DNA from: Deroplatys truncata
Taxonomy: Eukaryota; Arthropoda; Insecta; Mantodea; Mantidae
Length of the DNA: 64,000 nucleotides
Assembly: GCA_030765065.1 (NCBI GenBank)
Contig: CM060984.1
Location: forward strand, 506,001 to 570,000
Direction of reading: 5' to 3'
Position numbers and translations under genes: made by a program. Shown piece after piece: positions 51,841-63,900 of the stretch (position 1 is its first letter; every line of letters begins with the position of its first letter). The notes beneath the pieces were generated by a model, which was not told the DNA's origin, did no database searches, and was given only the letters and a program-made list of their open reading frames with translations.

Positions 51841-53508
51841 AGTGCCTCAAAGTGTGAATTTCCGGTTAAAATTGTATCGTATTTTTGAGTGGAATGCAAT
51901 GCTTTGCCTACTTACTATAGGCATTTTTTAGACTAGGAGTTTCTTAATGTGTGAATTTCCGGTAAATATTGGTATTGTATTTTTGAGTGGAATCCAATAC
52001 TTCGTCCACTTACTATAGGCATTTTTTAGACTAAGAGTGTCCCAAAGTGTGAATTTCCGGTGAAATATTGGTATCCTATTTTTGAGTGGAATGAAATACT
52101 TCCTGTACTTACTATAGGCATTTTTTAGACTAGGAGTGTCTCAAAGTGTGAATTTCCGGTGAAATATTGGTATCGTATTTTTGAGTGGAATGAAATACTT
52201 CCTATAGGCATTGTTTTAGACTAGGGGTGTCTCAAAATGTGAATTTCCGGTGAAATATTGTTATCGTACTTTTAAATGGAATGCATACTTCCTATACTTA
52301 CTATAGGCATTTTTTTAGACTAGGAGTGTCTCAAAGTGTGAATTTCCGGTGAAACATTGGTATCGTATTTTTGAGTGGAATGCCATACTTCGACTACTTA
52401 CTATATGCATTTTTTAGACTCGGAGTGTCTCAAAGTGTGAATTTCCGGGAAATATTGGTATCGTATTTTTGAGTGGAATGCAATAATTCCTCTACTTACT
52501 TTAGGCATTTTTTAGACTCGGAATGTCCCAAACTGTGAATTTCCGGTGAATGTTTGGTATCGTATTTCTGAGTGGAATGCAATACTTCGCCTACTTACTA
52601 TAGGCATTTTTTAGACAAGGAGTGTCTGAAAGTGTGAATTTCCGGTGAAATATTGGTATATTTTTGAGTGGAATGCAATCCTTCGACCACTTACTATAGG
52701 TAATTTTTAGGCTCAGAATATCCCAAAGTGTGAATTTCCGGTGAAATATTGGTATCGTATTTTGGTGTGGAATACAATACTTCGTCCACTTACTATAGGC
52801 ATTTTTTAGACTAGGAGTGTCTGAAAGTGTGAATTTCGGGTGAAATATTGGTATCGTGTTTTTGAGTGGAATACAATACTTCCTATAGGCATTTTTTTAG
52901 ACTAAGAGTGTCTCAAAGTGTGAATTTCCGGTGAAATCTTGGTATCGTATTTTTGAGTGGAATGCAATACTTCCTATACTTACTATAGGTATTTTTTTAG
53001 ACAGGGAGTGTCCCAAATTGTGATTTTCCGGTGAAATATTGTTATCGTATTTTTCAGTGGAATGCAAACTTTCTGTGTTTGCTATACGCATTTTTTAGAT
53101 TAGGAGTGTCTCAAAGTGAGAATTTCAGATGAAATATTCGTATTATATTTTTGAGTGGAATGCAATACTTCGCCTACTTACTATATGCATTTTTTAGACT
53201 CGGAGTGTCTGAAAGTATGAAGTTCAGGTAAATTACTGGTATCGTATTTTTGAGTGCAATGCAATACTTAGTCAACTTACTATAGGCAATTTTTTAGACT
53301 CGGAGTGTCCCAAAGTGTGAATTTCCGGAGAAATATTGATATCGTATTTTTGAGTGTAATGCAATTCTTCGCCTACTTAGAATAGGCATTTTTTAGACTC
53401 GGAGTGTCCCAAATTGTGCATTTCCGATGAAATATTGGTATCGTATTTTTGAGTGGAATGCAATACTTCGCCTACTTACTATAGGCATTTTTTACTTTCT
53501 CTACTACG

Positions 53509-53604
53509 TATAGTAAGTAGGGGAAGTATTGCATTCCACCCAAAAATTCGATACCGAGATTTCACCGGAAATACATGTTTTGAGACCTCCTGAATCCAAA
53601 AAAA
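53509..53604 (-). repeat. Inverted, diverged satellite monomer inside the element, copy 1
   Basis: Read on the minus strand, this segment aligns with nearly the whole satellite monomer. Shared plus-strand blocks, matching the reverse complement of the array, are TATAGTAAGTAGG, GAAGTATTGCATTCCAC, CAAAAAT, CGATACC, ATTTCACCGGAAAT, TTTGAGAC and CTCCT. By eye about 85-90 percent of about 95 positions match, with one or two small gaps. The orientation is opposite to that of the array, so this is not simple read-through of the flanking monomers. Confidence 0.88.
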
Positions 53605-53623
53605 GAATTTTTGGAAACATGTC

Positions 53624-53675
53624 CGTGTGTGTGTCTGTGTGTGTGTGTGTCTGTGTGTGTTATTGTGTGTGTGTG
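53624..53675 (+). repeat. TG-rich tract, copy 1
   Basis: An imperfect (TG)n tract is interrupted by CTG and TATTG. It lies between the inverted monomer and the GAACAGCATAACTC block of the first 647-bp unit. Confidence 0.9.
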
Positions 53676-54155
53676 AACAGCATAACTCAAAAACGAACAG
53701 TCGGATAAGCACCAAACTTGGTATTTAGGTTCAGTATCTTCCAGAGATGCGACACGAAGGTTTTCAAGAAAATCCCCCCACCCCAAACTACCCTTTACAT
53801 GGAAGATTTTTCGAAAATTTTAATTTTCTCAAAAATGGCTCTAACGATTTTGATGAAAATATCATATGTTTAAGATAATGTCATGGGAAATGAAATGTAT
53901 ATCTCGAATTTTCTGGGAATGTCTCCAAAAGTATTCTTTATTGTGAACAACTTTTGCATAACTGGTAAACCATAAGAGATACACAAAATGTTACCACACA
54001 AAAAGTGTAGATCGCGTTAAAATACACAACTTATGTCATATACATTTCTTTTGTTGAGTGAACCGTTTTGGAGATATTGCTTGTTATTTCCTTAAATTTT
54101 CCAATACTTATACTTTTTCTCAAATTCGTTATTCATTTTTACTTTCTCTACTACG

Positions 54156-54251
54156 TATAGTAAGTAGGGGAAGTATTGCATTCCACCCAAAAATTCGATA
54201 CCGAGATTTCACCGGAAATACATGTTTTGAGACCTCCTGAATCCAAAAAAA
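54156..54251 (-). repeat. Inverted, diverged satellite monomer inside the element, copy 2
   Basis: This is the equivalent of 53509-53604 in the second 647-bp unit, 647 bp downstream. Over this segment it is almost identical to copy 1. The same differences from the array consensus (GGGG for GGCG, CACCC for CACTC, CGAGATTT for CAATATTT) are in both, so the segment was in the element before its internal duplication. Confidence 0.88.
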
Positions 54252-54271
54252 GCATTTTTGAAAACATGTCC

Positions 54272-54326
54272 GTGTGTGTGTCTGTGTGTGTGTGTGTGTG
54301 TGTGTCTGTGTGTGTGTGTGTCTGTG
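54272..54326 (+). repeat. TG-rich tract, copy 2
   Basis: This imperfect (TG)n tract with CTG interruptions is in the same position as in copy 1 but differs in length and pattern, as expected for a slippage-prone sequence. Confidence 0.9.
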
Positions 54327-54792
54327 AACAGCATAACTCAAAAACGAACAGTTGGATAAGCACCAAACTTGGTATTTAGGCTCAGTATCTTCCAGAGATG
54401 CGACTCGAAGGTTTTCAAGAAAATCCCCCCACCCCAGACTACCCTTTACATGGAAGATTTTTCGAAAATTTTAATTTTCTCAAAAATGGCTCTAACGATT
54501 TTGATTAAAATATCACACGTTTAAGATATTTTTATGACAAATAAAATGTATATCTTGAATTTCCTGGGAATGTCTCCAAAAGTATAGTTCATTGTGAACG
54601 ACTTTTGCATAACAGGTAAACCATAAGAGATAGACAAAATTTTACTACACAAAAAATGTAGATCGCGTTAAAATACACAACTTATGTCATATACATTTCT
54701 TTTGTTGAGTGAACCGTTTTCGAGATATTGCTTGTTATTTCCTTAAATTTTACAATACTTATACTTTTTCTCAAATTCGTTATTCATATTTT

Positions 54793-54983
54793 TATGTCCT
54801 GGACATGCAAATAGAATGGAATGCGCCACATAGCAACCAGCGTTAAAATATTTGACTATCGCTTAAAACCTAGCATATTCCCCTTGCATCTACAAGAAAA
54901 TTACAAATAAGATTGACATCTCGATATCTCGATTAACATGAAGCATATGGAGAATAAGCGTTTGTAAAATTAGATTGTACAAG
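54793..54983. other. Unique A+T-rich tail of the element
   Basis: This single-copy stretch lies between the second 647-bp unit and the 3' subterminal inverted repeat. No open frame, RNA gene or satellite-like block was recognised. It contains GACATCTCGATATCTCGA, a short local palindrome-rich segment. It is probably part of the transposable element core. Confidence 0.55.
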
Positions 54984-55013
54984 AGTAGAGAAAGTCATGT
55001 GAGTGTAACACAT
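54984..55013 (+). other. 3' subterminal inverted repeat and terminal hairpin of the element
   Basis: AGTAGAGAAAGT (54984-54995) is the exact reverse complement of the first 12 bases of the element and of the first 12 bases of its second unit (54141-54152). It is followed by ATGTG-AGTGTAA-CACAT (54997-55013), a perfect 5-bp stem. The order, inverted repeat then hairpin then end, is the arrangement described for Helentron 3' ends. Confidence 0.7.
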
Positions 55014-55282
55014 CAGATTTTTAGACTAGGAGTGTCTGGAAGTGTGAATTTCCGGTGAAATATTGGTATCGTATTTTTGACTGGAATGCAACACTTCCTA
55101 TAGGCATTTTTTAGACTAGGAGTGTCTCAAAGTGTGAATTTCCGGTGAAATATTGGTATCATATTTTTGAGTGTCATGCAATACTTCGTGTACTTACTAT
55201 AGGCAATTTTTAAACTAGGAGTGTCTGAAAGTGAGAATTTCCGGTGAAATATTGGTATCGTATTTATGAGTGGAATGCAACA

Positions 55283-55650
55283 CTTCCTATAGGCATTTTT
55301 TAGACTAGGAGTGTCTCAAAGTGTGAATTTCCGGTGAAATATTGGTATCGTATTTCTGAGTGGAATGCAAATTTCTTGTATTTACTATACGCATTTTTTA
55401 GACTAGGAGTGTCTCAAACTGTGAATTTCCGGTGAAATATTGGTATCGTATTTTTGAGTGGAATGCAACACTTCCTATAGGCATTTTTTAGACTAGGAGT
55501 GTCTCAAAGTGTGAATTTCCGGTGAAATATTGGTATCGTATTTCTGAGTGGAATGCAAACTTCTTGTATTTACTATACGCATTTTTTAGACTAGGAGTGT
55601 CTCAAACTGTGAATTTCCGGTGAAATATTGGTATCGTATTTTTGAGTGGA
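55283..55650 (+). repeat. Local 188-bp dimer duplication of satellite monomers
   Basis: A short monomer (CTTCCTATAGGC variant) and a full monomer (TATTTCTGAGTGG, CTTGTATTTACTATACGC) occur together twice in succession, anchored at 55283 and 55471. It is a recent two-monomer duplication close to the element boundary. Confidence 0.75.
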
Positions 55651-57461
55651 ATGCAATACTTCCTATACTTACTATAGGCATTTTTTAGACTCGGAGTGTC
55701 CCAGTGTGAATTTTTGGTGAAATATTGGTATCGCATTTTTTAATGGAATGCAATACTTCGCCTACTAACTATAGGCATTTTTTAGACTCCGAGTGTCCCA
55801 AAGTGTGAATTTCCGGTGAAATATTGGTATCGTATTTTTTAGCGGAATGCAATACTTCTACTCACTATAGGCATTTTTTAGACTCGGAGTGTCTCAAAGT
55901 ATGAATTTCCGGTGAAATATTGGAATCGTATTTTTGAGTGTAATGCAATAGGTACATCTTATACTTACTATCGGCATTTTTTAGACTCTGAGTGTCCCAA
56001 AGTGTTAATTTCCGGTTAAATAATGGTATGGTATTTTCGAGTGGAATGCAATTCTTCGCCTACTTACTATAGGCATTTTTTAGACTCGGAGTGTCCCAAA
56101 TTGTGAATTTCCGGTGAAATATTGGTATCTTATTTTTGAGTGGAATGCAATATTTCGCCTACTTACTATAGGCATTTTTAGACTGGGAGTGTCTCAAAGT
56201 GTGCATTTCGGGTGAAATATTGGTATCGTATTTTTGAGTGGAATGCAATACTTCCTCTATTTACTATACGCATTTTTTAGCCTAGGAGTGTCTCAAAGTG
56301 TGAATGTCCGGTGAAATATTGGTATCGTATTTTAGAGTGGAATGAATACATCCTCTACTTACTATAGGCATTTTTTAGACTAGGAGTGTCTCAAAATGTT
56401 CATTTCTGGTGAAATATTGGTATCGTATTTTTTAGTGGAATGCAATACTTCCTCTATTTATATACGCATTTTTTAGACTAGGAGTGTCCCAAAGTGTGAA
56501 TTTCCGGTGAATAGTTGGTATCGTATTTTTGAGTGGAATGCAATACCTAGCCTACTAACTATAGGCATTTTTTAGACTGGGAGTGTCCCAAAGTGTGAAT
56601 ACCCGGTTAATATTGGTATCGTATTTTTGAGTGGAATGCAATAATTCGTCAACTTACTATAGGCAATTTTTTAGACTTGGAGTGTCCCAAAGTGTGAATT
56701 TCCTGTGAAATATTGATATCGTATTTTTGAGTGGAATGCAATTCTTCGCCTACTTAGAATAGGCATTATTTAGACTCGGCGTGTCCCAAATTGTGCATTT
56801 CCGATGAAATATTGGTATCGTATTTTTGAGTGGAATGCAATACTTCGCCTACTTACTATAGGCATTTTTTAGACTAGGAGTGTCTGAAAGTGTGAATTTC
56901 CGGTGAAATATTGGTATCGTATTTTTGAGTGGAATGCAATGCTTCGCCTACTTACTATAGTCATTTTTTTAGACTAGGAGTGTCTCAAAGTGTGAATTTC
57001 CGGTGAAATATTGGTGACGTATTTTTGAGTGGAATGCAATACTTCCTATACTTACTATGGGCATTTTTTAGACTAGGAGTGTCTCAAAGTGAGAATTTCC
57101 GGTGAAAATTGGTATCGTATTTTTGAGTGGAATGCCATACTTCGCCTATTTACTATAGGCATTTTTTAGACTCGGAGTATCCCAAAGTGTGAATTTCCGG
57201 TGAAATATTGGTATCGTAATTTTTAGTGGAATGCAATAATTCGCCTACTTACTATAGGCATTTTTTAAACTAGGATATTCTGAAAGTGTGATTTTCCGGT
57301 GAAATATAGGTATCGTGATTTTGAGTGGAATGCAATGCTTCGCCTACTGACTATAGGCATTTTTTAGACTCGGAGTGTCCCAAAGAGTGAATTTCCGGTG
57401 AAATATTGGTACCGTATTTTTGAGTGGAATGCAATATTTCGCCCACTTACTATAGGCATTC

Positions 57462-57950
57462 TTTTGACTAAGAGTGTCTCAAAGTGTGAATTTCCGGTGA
57501 AATATTGGTATCTTATTTTTGAGTGGAATGCAATGCTTCCTCTAATTACTATAAGCATTTTTTAGACTAGGAGTGTCTCAAAGTGTGAATTTCCGGTGAA
57601 AATTGTATCGTATTTTTGAGTGGAATGCAATGCTTCGCGTACTTACTATAGGCATTTTTTAGACTAGGAGTTTCTGAATATGTGAATTTCCGTTGAAATA
57701 TTGGTATCGTATTTTTGAGTGGAATGCAATACTTCCTATACTTACTATAGGCATTTTTTTGACTAAGAGTGTCTCAAAGTGTGAATTTCCGGTGAAATAT
57801 TGGTATCTTATTTTTGAGTGGAATGCAATACTTCCTCTAATTACTATAGGCATTTTTTAGACTAGGGGTGTCTCAAAGTGTGAATTTCCGGTGAAAATTG
57901 TATCGTAAATTTTAGTGGAATGCAATGCTTCGCGTACTTACTATAGGCAT
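57462..57950 (+). repeat. Local 295-bp trimer duplication of satellite monomers
   Basis: TTTTGACTAAGAGTGTCTC followed by the TCTTATTTTTGAG and CTTCCTCTAATTAC variants occurs at 57462 and again at 57757, a spacing of 295 bp, i.e. three monomers. The TCTAATTAC variant is found only here in the window as far as I saw. Confidence 0.7.
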
Positions 57951-60900
57951 TTTTTAGACTAGGAGTTTCTGAATATGTGAATTTCCGTTGAAATATTGGT
58001 ATTGTATTTTTGAGTGGACTGCAATACTTCCTATACTTACTATAGGCATTTTTTTAGACTAAGAGTGTCTCAATGTGTGAATTTCCGGTGAAATATTGGT
58101 ATCCTATTCTTGAGTGGAATGCAATGCTTCCTGTACTTACTATAGGCATTTTTTATACTAGGAGTGACCCAACCTGTGAATTTCCGGTGAATAATTGGTA
58201 TCGTATTTTTGAGTGGAATGCAATACTTCGCCTACTTACTATAGGCATTTTTTAGACTAGGAGTGTCTGAAAGTGTGAATTTCCGGTGAAATATTGGTAT
58301 CGTATTTCTAAGTGGAATGCAATACTTCCTATAGGCATTTTTTTTGACTAGGAGTGTCTCAAAGTGTGAATTTCCGGACAAATATTGGTATCGTATTTGA
58401 GTGGAATGCAATACTTCCTATACTTACTATAGGCATTCTTTAGACTCTGAGTGTCTCAAAGTGTGCATTTCTGGTGAAATATTGGCATCGTATTTCTGAG
58501 TGGAATGCAAACTTCCTGTATTTACTATACGCATTTTATAGACTAGGGTGTCTCAAACTGTGAATTTCCGGTAAAATATTGGTATCGTATTTTTGAGTGG
58601 AATGCAATATTTCGTCTACTTATTATAGGCATTTTTTAGACTCGGAGTGTCTCAAACTGTGAATTTCCGGTGAAATATTGGTATCGTATTTTTGAGTGGA
58701 ATGCAATACTTCCTATACTTACTATAGGCATTTTTTAGACTCGGAGTGTCCCAGTGTGAATTTTTGGTGAAATATTGGTATCGCATTTTTTAATGGAATG
58801 CAATACTTCGCCTACTTACTATAGGCATTTTTTAGACTCCGAGTGTCCCAAAGTGTGAATTTCCGGTGAAATATTGGTATCGTATTTTTGAGCGGAATGC
58901 AATACTTCTACTCACTATAGGCATTTTTTAGACTCGGAGTGTCTCAAAGTATGAATTTCCGGTGAAATATTGGAATCGTATTTTTGAGTGTAATGCAATA
59001 GCTACATCCTATACTTACTATCGGAATTTTTTAGACTCTGAGTGTCCCAAAGTGTTAATTTCCGGTTAAATAATGGTATGGTAGTTTTGAGTGGAATGCA
59101 ATTCTTCGCCTACTTACTATAGGCATTTTTTAGACTCGGAGGGTCCCAATTTGTGAATTTCCGGTGAAATATTGGTATCTTATTTTTGAGTGGAATGCAA
59201 TATTTCGCCTACTTACTATAGGCAATTTTTTAGACTAGGAGTGTCTCAAAATGTGCATTTCGGGTGACATATTGGTATCGTATTTTTGAGTGGAATGCAA
59301 TACTTCCTCTATTTATATACGCATTTTTTAGACTAGGAGTGTCCCAAAGTGTGAATTTCCGGTGAATAGTTGGTATCGTATTTTTGAGTGGAATGCAATA
59401 CTTCGCCTACTTACTATACGCATTTTTTAGACTGGGAGTGTCCCAAAGTGTGAATATCTGGTGAAATATTGGTATCGTATTTTTGAGTGGAATGCAATAC
59501 TTCGTCAAATTACTATAGGCAATTTTTTAGACTTGGAGTGTCCCAAAGTGTGAATTTCCGGTGAAATGTTGATATCGTATTTTTGAGTGGAATGCAAGTT
59601 TTCGCCTACTTAGAATAGGCATTATTTAGACTCGGAGTGTCCGAAATTGTGCATTTCCGATGAAATATTGGTATCGTATTTTTTAGTGGAATGCTATACT
59701 TCGCCTACTTACTATAGGCATTTTTTAGACTAGGAGTGTCTGAAAGTGTGAAATTCCGGTGAAATATTGGTATCGTATTTTTGAGTGGAATGCATGCTTC
59801 GCCTACTTACTATAGGCAATTTTTAGACTCGGAGTATCCCAAAGTGTGAACTTCCAGTGAAATATTGGTATCGTGTTTTTGAGTGGAATGCAATACTTCC
59901 TATACTTACTATAGGCATGTTTTTAGACTAGGAGTGTCTCAAAGTGTGAATTTCCGGTGAAATATTGGTATCTAATTTTTGAGTGGAATGCAATACTTCC
60001 ACTACTTACTATAGGCATTTTTTAGACTAGGAGTGTCTCAAAGTGAGAATTTTCGGTGAAATATTGGTATCGTATTTTTGAGTGGAATGCCATACTTCGC
60101 CTATTTACTATAGGCGTTTTTTAGACTCGGAGTATCCCAAAGTGTGAATTTCCGGTGAAATATTGGTATCGTAATTTTTAGTGGAATGCAATACTTCCTA
60201 TACTTACTATATGCATTTTTTGAACTAGGAGTTTCTGAAAGTGTGATTTTCCGGTGAAATATTGGTATCGTGATTTTGAGTGGAATGCAATGCTTCGCCT
60301 ACTTACTATAGGCATTTTTTAGACTCGGAGTGTCCCAAAGAGTGAATTTCCGGTGAAATATTGGTATCGTATTTTTGAGTGGAATGCAATACTTCCTATA
60401 CTTACTATAGGCATTTTTTTGACTAAGAGTGTCTCAAAGTGTGAATTTCCGGTGAAATATTGGTATCTTATTTTTGAGTGGAATGCAATACTTCCTCTAC
60501 TTTCTATAGGCAGTTTTTAGACTAGGAGTGTCTCAAAGTGTGAATTTCCGGTGAAATATTGGTATCGTGTTTTTGAGAGGAATACAATACCACCTATAGG
60601 CATTTTTTAGACTAGGAGTGTCCCAAAGTGTGCATTTCCGGTGAAAATTGTATCGTATTTTTGAGTGGAATGCAATGCTTCGCCTACTTACTATAGGCAT
60701 TTTTTAGACTAGGAGTTTCTGAATGTGTGAATTTCCGTTGAAATATTGGTATTGTATTCTTGAGTGGACTGCAATACTTCCTATACTTACTATAGGCATT
60801 TTTTTAGACTAAGAGTGTCTCAAAGTGTGAATTTACGGTGAAATATTGGTATCCTATTTTTGAGTGGAATGCAATGCTTCCTGTACTTACTATAGGCATT

Positions 60901-63900
60901 TTTTAGACTAGGAGTGTCTCAAAATGTGAATTTCCGGTGAAATATTGGTATCGTATTTTTGAGTGGAATGCCATACTTCGACTACTTACTATATGCATTT
61001 TTTAGACTCGGAGAGTCTCAAAGTGTGAATTTCCGGGAAATATTGGTATCGTATTTTTGAGTGGAATGCAATAATTCCTCTACTTACTTTAGGCATTTTT
61101 TAACTCGGAATGTCCCAACCTGTGAATTTCCGGTGAATAATTGGTATCGTATTTTTGAGTGGAATGCAATACTTCGCCTACTTACTATAGGCATTTTTTA
61201 GACTAGGAGTGTCTGAAAGTGTGAATTTCCGGTGAAATATTGGTATCGTATTTCTAAGTGCAATGCAATACTTCCTATAGGCATTTTTTTAGACTAGGAG
61301 TGTCTCAAAGTGTGCATTTCTGGTGAAATATTGGTATCGTATTTCTGAGTGGAATGCAAAATTCCTGTATTTTCTATACGCATTTTTTAGACTAGGGTGT
61401 CTCAAACTGTGAATTTCCGGTAAAATATTGGTATCGTATTTTTGAGTTGAATGCAATATTTCGTCTACTTATTATAGGCATTTTTTAGACTCGGAATGTC
61501 TCAAACTGTGAATTTCCGGTGAAATATTGGTATCGTATTTTTGAGTGGAATGCAATACTTCCTATACTTACTATAGGCATTTTTTAGACTGGGAGTGTCC
61601 CAAAGTGTGAATATCCGGTGAAATAATGGTGTCGTATTTTTGAGTGGAATGCAAGTCTTCGCCTACTTAGAATAGGCATTGTTTAGACTCGGAGTGTCCG
61701 AAATTGTGCATTTCCGATGAAATATTGGTATCGTATTTTTTAGTGAAATGCTATACTTCGCCTACTTACTATAGGCATTTTATAGACTAGGAGTGTCTGA
61801 AAGTGTGAATTTCCGGTGAAATATTGGTATCGTATTTTTGAGTGGAATGCAATGCTTCGCCTACTTACTATAGTCATTTTTTTTAGACTAGGAGTGTCTC
61901 AAAGTGTGAATTTCCGGTGAAATATTGGTATCTAATTTTTGAGTGGAATGCAATACTTCCACTACTTACTATAGGCATTTTTTAGACTAGGAGTGTCTCA
62001 AAGTGAGAATTTTCAGTGAAATATTGGTATCGTAATTTTTAGTGGAATGCAATACTTCGCCTACTTACTATATGCATTTTTTGGACTAGGAGTTTCTGAA
62101 AGTGTGATTTTCCGGTGAAATATTGGTATCGTGATTTTGAGTGGAATGCAATGCTTCGCCTACTTACTATAGGCATTTTTTAGACTCGGAGTGTCCCAAA
62201 GTGTGAATTTCCGGTGAAATATTGGTATCGTATTTTTGAGTGGAATGCAATGCTTCGCCTACTTACTATAGTCATTTTTTTAGACTAGGAGTGTCTCAAT
62301 GTGTGAATTTCCAGTGAAATATTGGTATCGTATTTTTGAGTGGAATGCAATACTTCCTATACTTACTATAGGCATGTTTTTAGGCTAGGAGAGTCTCAAA
62401 GTGTGAATTTCCGGTGAAATATTGGTATCTAATTTTTGAGTGGAATGCAATACTTCCACTACTTTCTATAGGCATTTTTTAGACTAGGAGTGTCTCAAAG
62501 TGAGAATTTTCGGTGAAATATTGGTATCGTATTTTTGAATGGAATGCCATACTTCGCCTATTTACTATAGGCATTTTTTAGACTCGGAGTATCCCAAAGT
62601 GTGAATTTCCGGTGAAATATTGGTATCGTAATTTTTAGTGGAATGCAATACTTCGCCTACTTACTATATGCATTTTTTGGACTAGGAGTTTCTGAAAGTG
62701 TGATTTTCCGGTGAAATATTGGTATCGTGATTTTGAGTGGAATGCAATGCTTCGCCTACTTACTATAGGCATTTTTTAGACTCGGAGTGTCCCAAAGTGT
62801 GAATTTCCGGTGAAATATTGGTATCGTATTTTTGAGTGGAATGCAATACTTCCTATACTTACTATAGGCATTTTTTTGACTCAGAGTGTCTCAAAGTGTG
62901 AATTTCCGGTGAAATATTGGTATCTTATTTTTGAGTGGAATGCAATACTTCCTCTACTTTCTATAGGCAGTTTTTAGACTAGGAGTGTCTCAAAGTGTGA
63001 ATTTCCGGTGAAATATTGGTATCGTGTTTTTGAGTGGAATACAATACCACCTATAGGCATTTTTTAGACTAGGAGTGTCTCAAAGTGTGAATTTCCGGTG
63101 AAAAATGTATCGTATTTTTGAGTGGAATGCAATGCTTCGCGTACTTACTATAGGCATTTTTTAGACTAGGAGTTTCTGAATGTGTGAATTTCCGGTGAAA
63201 TATTGGTATTGTATTTTTGAGTGGAATGCAATACCTCGTCCACTTACTATAGGCATTTTTTAGACTAAGAGTGTCCCAAAGTGTGAATTTACGTTGAAAT
63301 ATTGGTATCGTGTTTTTGAGTGGAATACAATACTTCCTATAGGCATTTTTTTTAGACTAGGAGTGTCTCAAAATGTGAATTTCCGGTGAAATATTGGTAT
63401 CGTATTTTTAAATGGAATGCAATACTTCCTATACTTACTATAGGCATTGTTTTAGACTAAGAGTGTCTCAAAGTGTGAATTTCCGGTGAAATATTGGTAT
63501 CCTATTTTTGAAATGAATGCAATGCTTCCTGTACTTACTATAGGCATTTTTAAGACTAGGAGTGTCTCAAGGTGTGAATTTCCGGTGAAATATTGGTATC
63601 GTATTTTTGAGTGGAATGCCATACTTCGACTACTTACTATATGCATTTTTTAGACTCGGAGTGTCTCAAAGTGTGAATTTCCGGGAAATATTGGTATCGT
63701 ATTTTTGAGTGGAATGCAATAATTCCTCTACTTACTTTAGGCATTTTTTAGACTCGGAATGTCCCAAACTGTGAATTTCCGGTGAATAATTGGTATCGTA
63801 TTTTTGAGTGGAATGCAATACTTCGCCTACTTACTATAGGCATTTTTTAGACAAGGAGTGTCTGAAAGTGTGAATTTCCGGTGAAATATTGGTATTGTAT

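Larger units (their letters stand above)
36888..53493 (+). repeat. ~99-bp satellite array, segment 2
   Basis: The same satellite resumes in exact register after the LINE, starting inside the TTACTATAGGC block of the interrupted monomer. From 36888 to about 43246 it follows the same order of monomer variants as 6023-12380, at a constant offset of about 30866. From about 44.4 to 51.8 kb it changes to another higher-order family repeated at 3535-3635 bp. At about 51840 it switches in register back to monomers like those at 5460-7115. No gene was seen. It ends at the T-tract of a monomer where the 53494 element is inserted. Confidence 0.97.
53494..54140 (+). repeat. 647-bp internal tandem unit, copy 1
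   Basis: The unit contains, in order, the ACTTTCTCTACT terminal motif, an inverted satellite-like segment, a TG-rich tract, a block beginning GAACAGCATAACTCAAAAAC, and A+T-rich sequence ending ATTCATTTTT. Copy 2 follows immediately with the same order. Differences are scattered substitutions plus length change in the TG tract, for example CATATGTTTAAG against CACACGTTTAAG. The short frames here rich in Thr-His come from the TG tract and are not genes. Confidence 0.88.
54141..54792 (+). repeat. 647-bp internal tandem unit, copy 2
   Basis: This is a direct tandem copy of the preceding unit, starting again with TTTTTACTTTCTCTAC across the join. It runs into unique sequence after ATTCATATTTTTATG. 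It is clearly diverged from copy 1, much more than neighbouring satellite higher-order copies differ from each other, so the internal duplication looks older than the recent satellite duplications. Confidence 0.87.
53494..55017. mobile_element. Non-autonomous element with tandem 647-bp units, Helentron/HINE-like
   Basis: A non-array segment of about 1524 bp sits in the T-tract of a monomer (left ...GGCATTTTTT, right TTTTTAGACTAGG). The undisturbed counterpart is at 7111-7140. It starts with ACTTTCTCTACT (53494-53505), and the exact inverse AGTAGAGAAAGT lies at 54984-54995, just inside the right end. After this comes a hairpin with stem ATGTG/CACAT and a 7-nt loop (54997-55013), then CAGA and the T-tract. 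The interior is two copies of a 647-bp unit followed by about 225 bp of unique A+T-rich sequence. Subterminal inverted repeats, a 3' hairpin, internal tandem repeats, TG-rich tracts and insertion into T are features described for Helentron-associated elements (HINE/DINE). No coding capacity was seen. Alternatives are another non-autonomous DNA transposon or a MITE; a 5-6 bp TTTTT(A) duplication could also be read at the ends. Confidence 0.6.

Noticed and set aside
53479-54379. Short frames rich in Thr-His or Cys-Val around the 53494 element
   Set aside because: They are translations of TG/CA tracts and the inverted satellite-like segment. They helped show the homology but are not genes.
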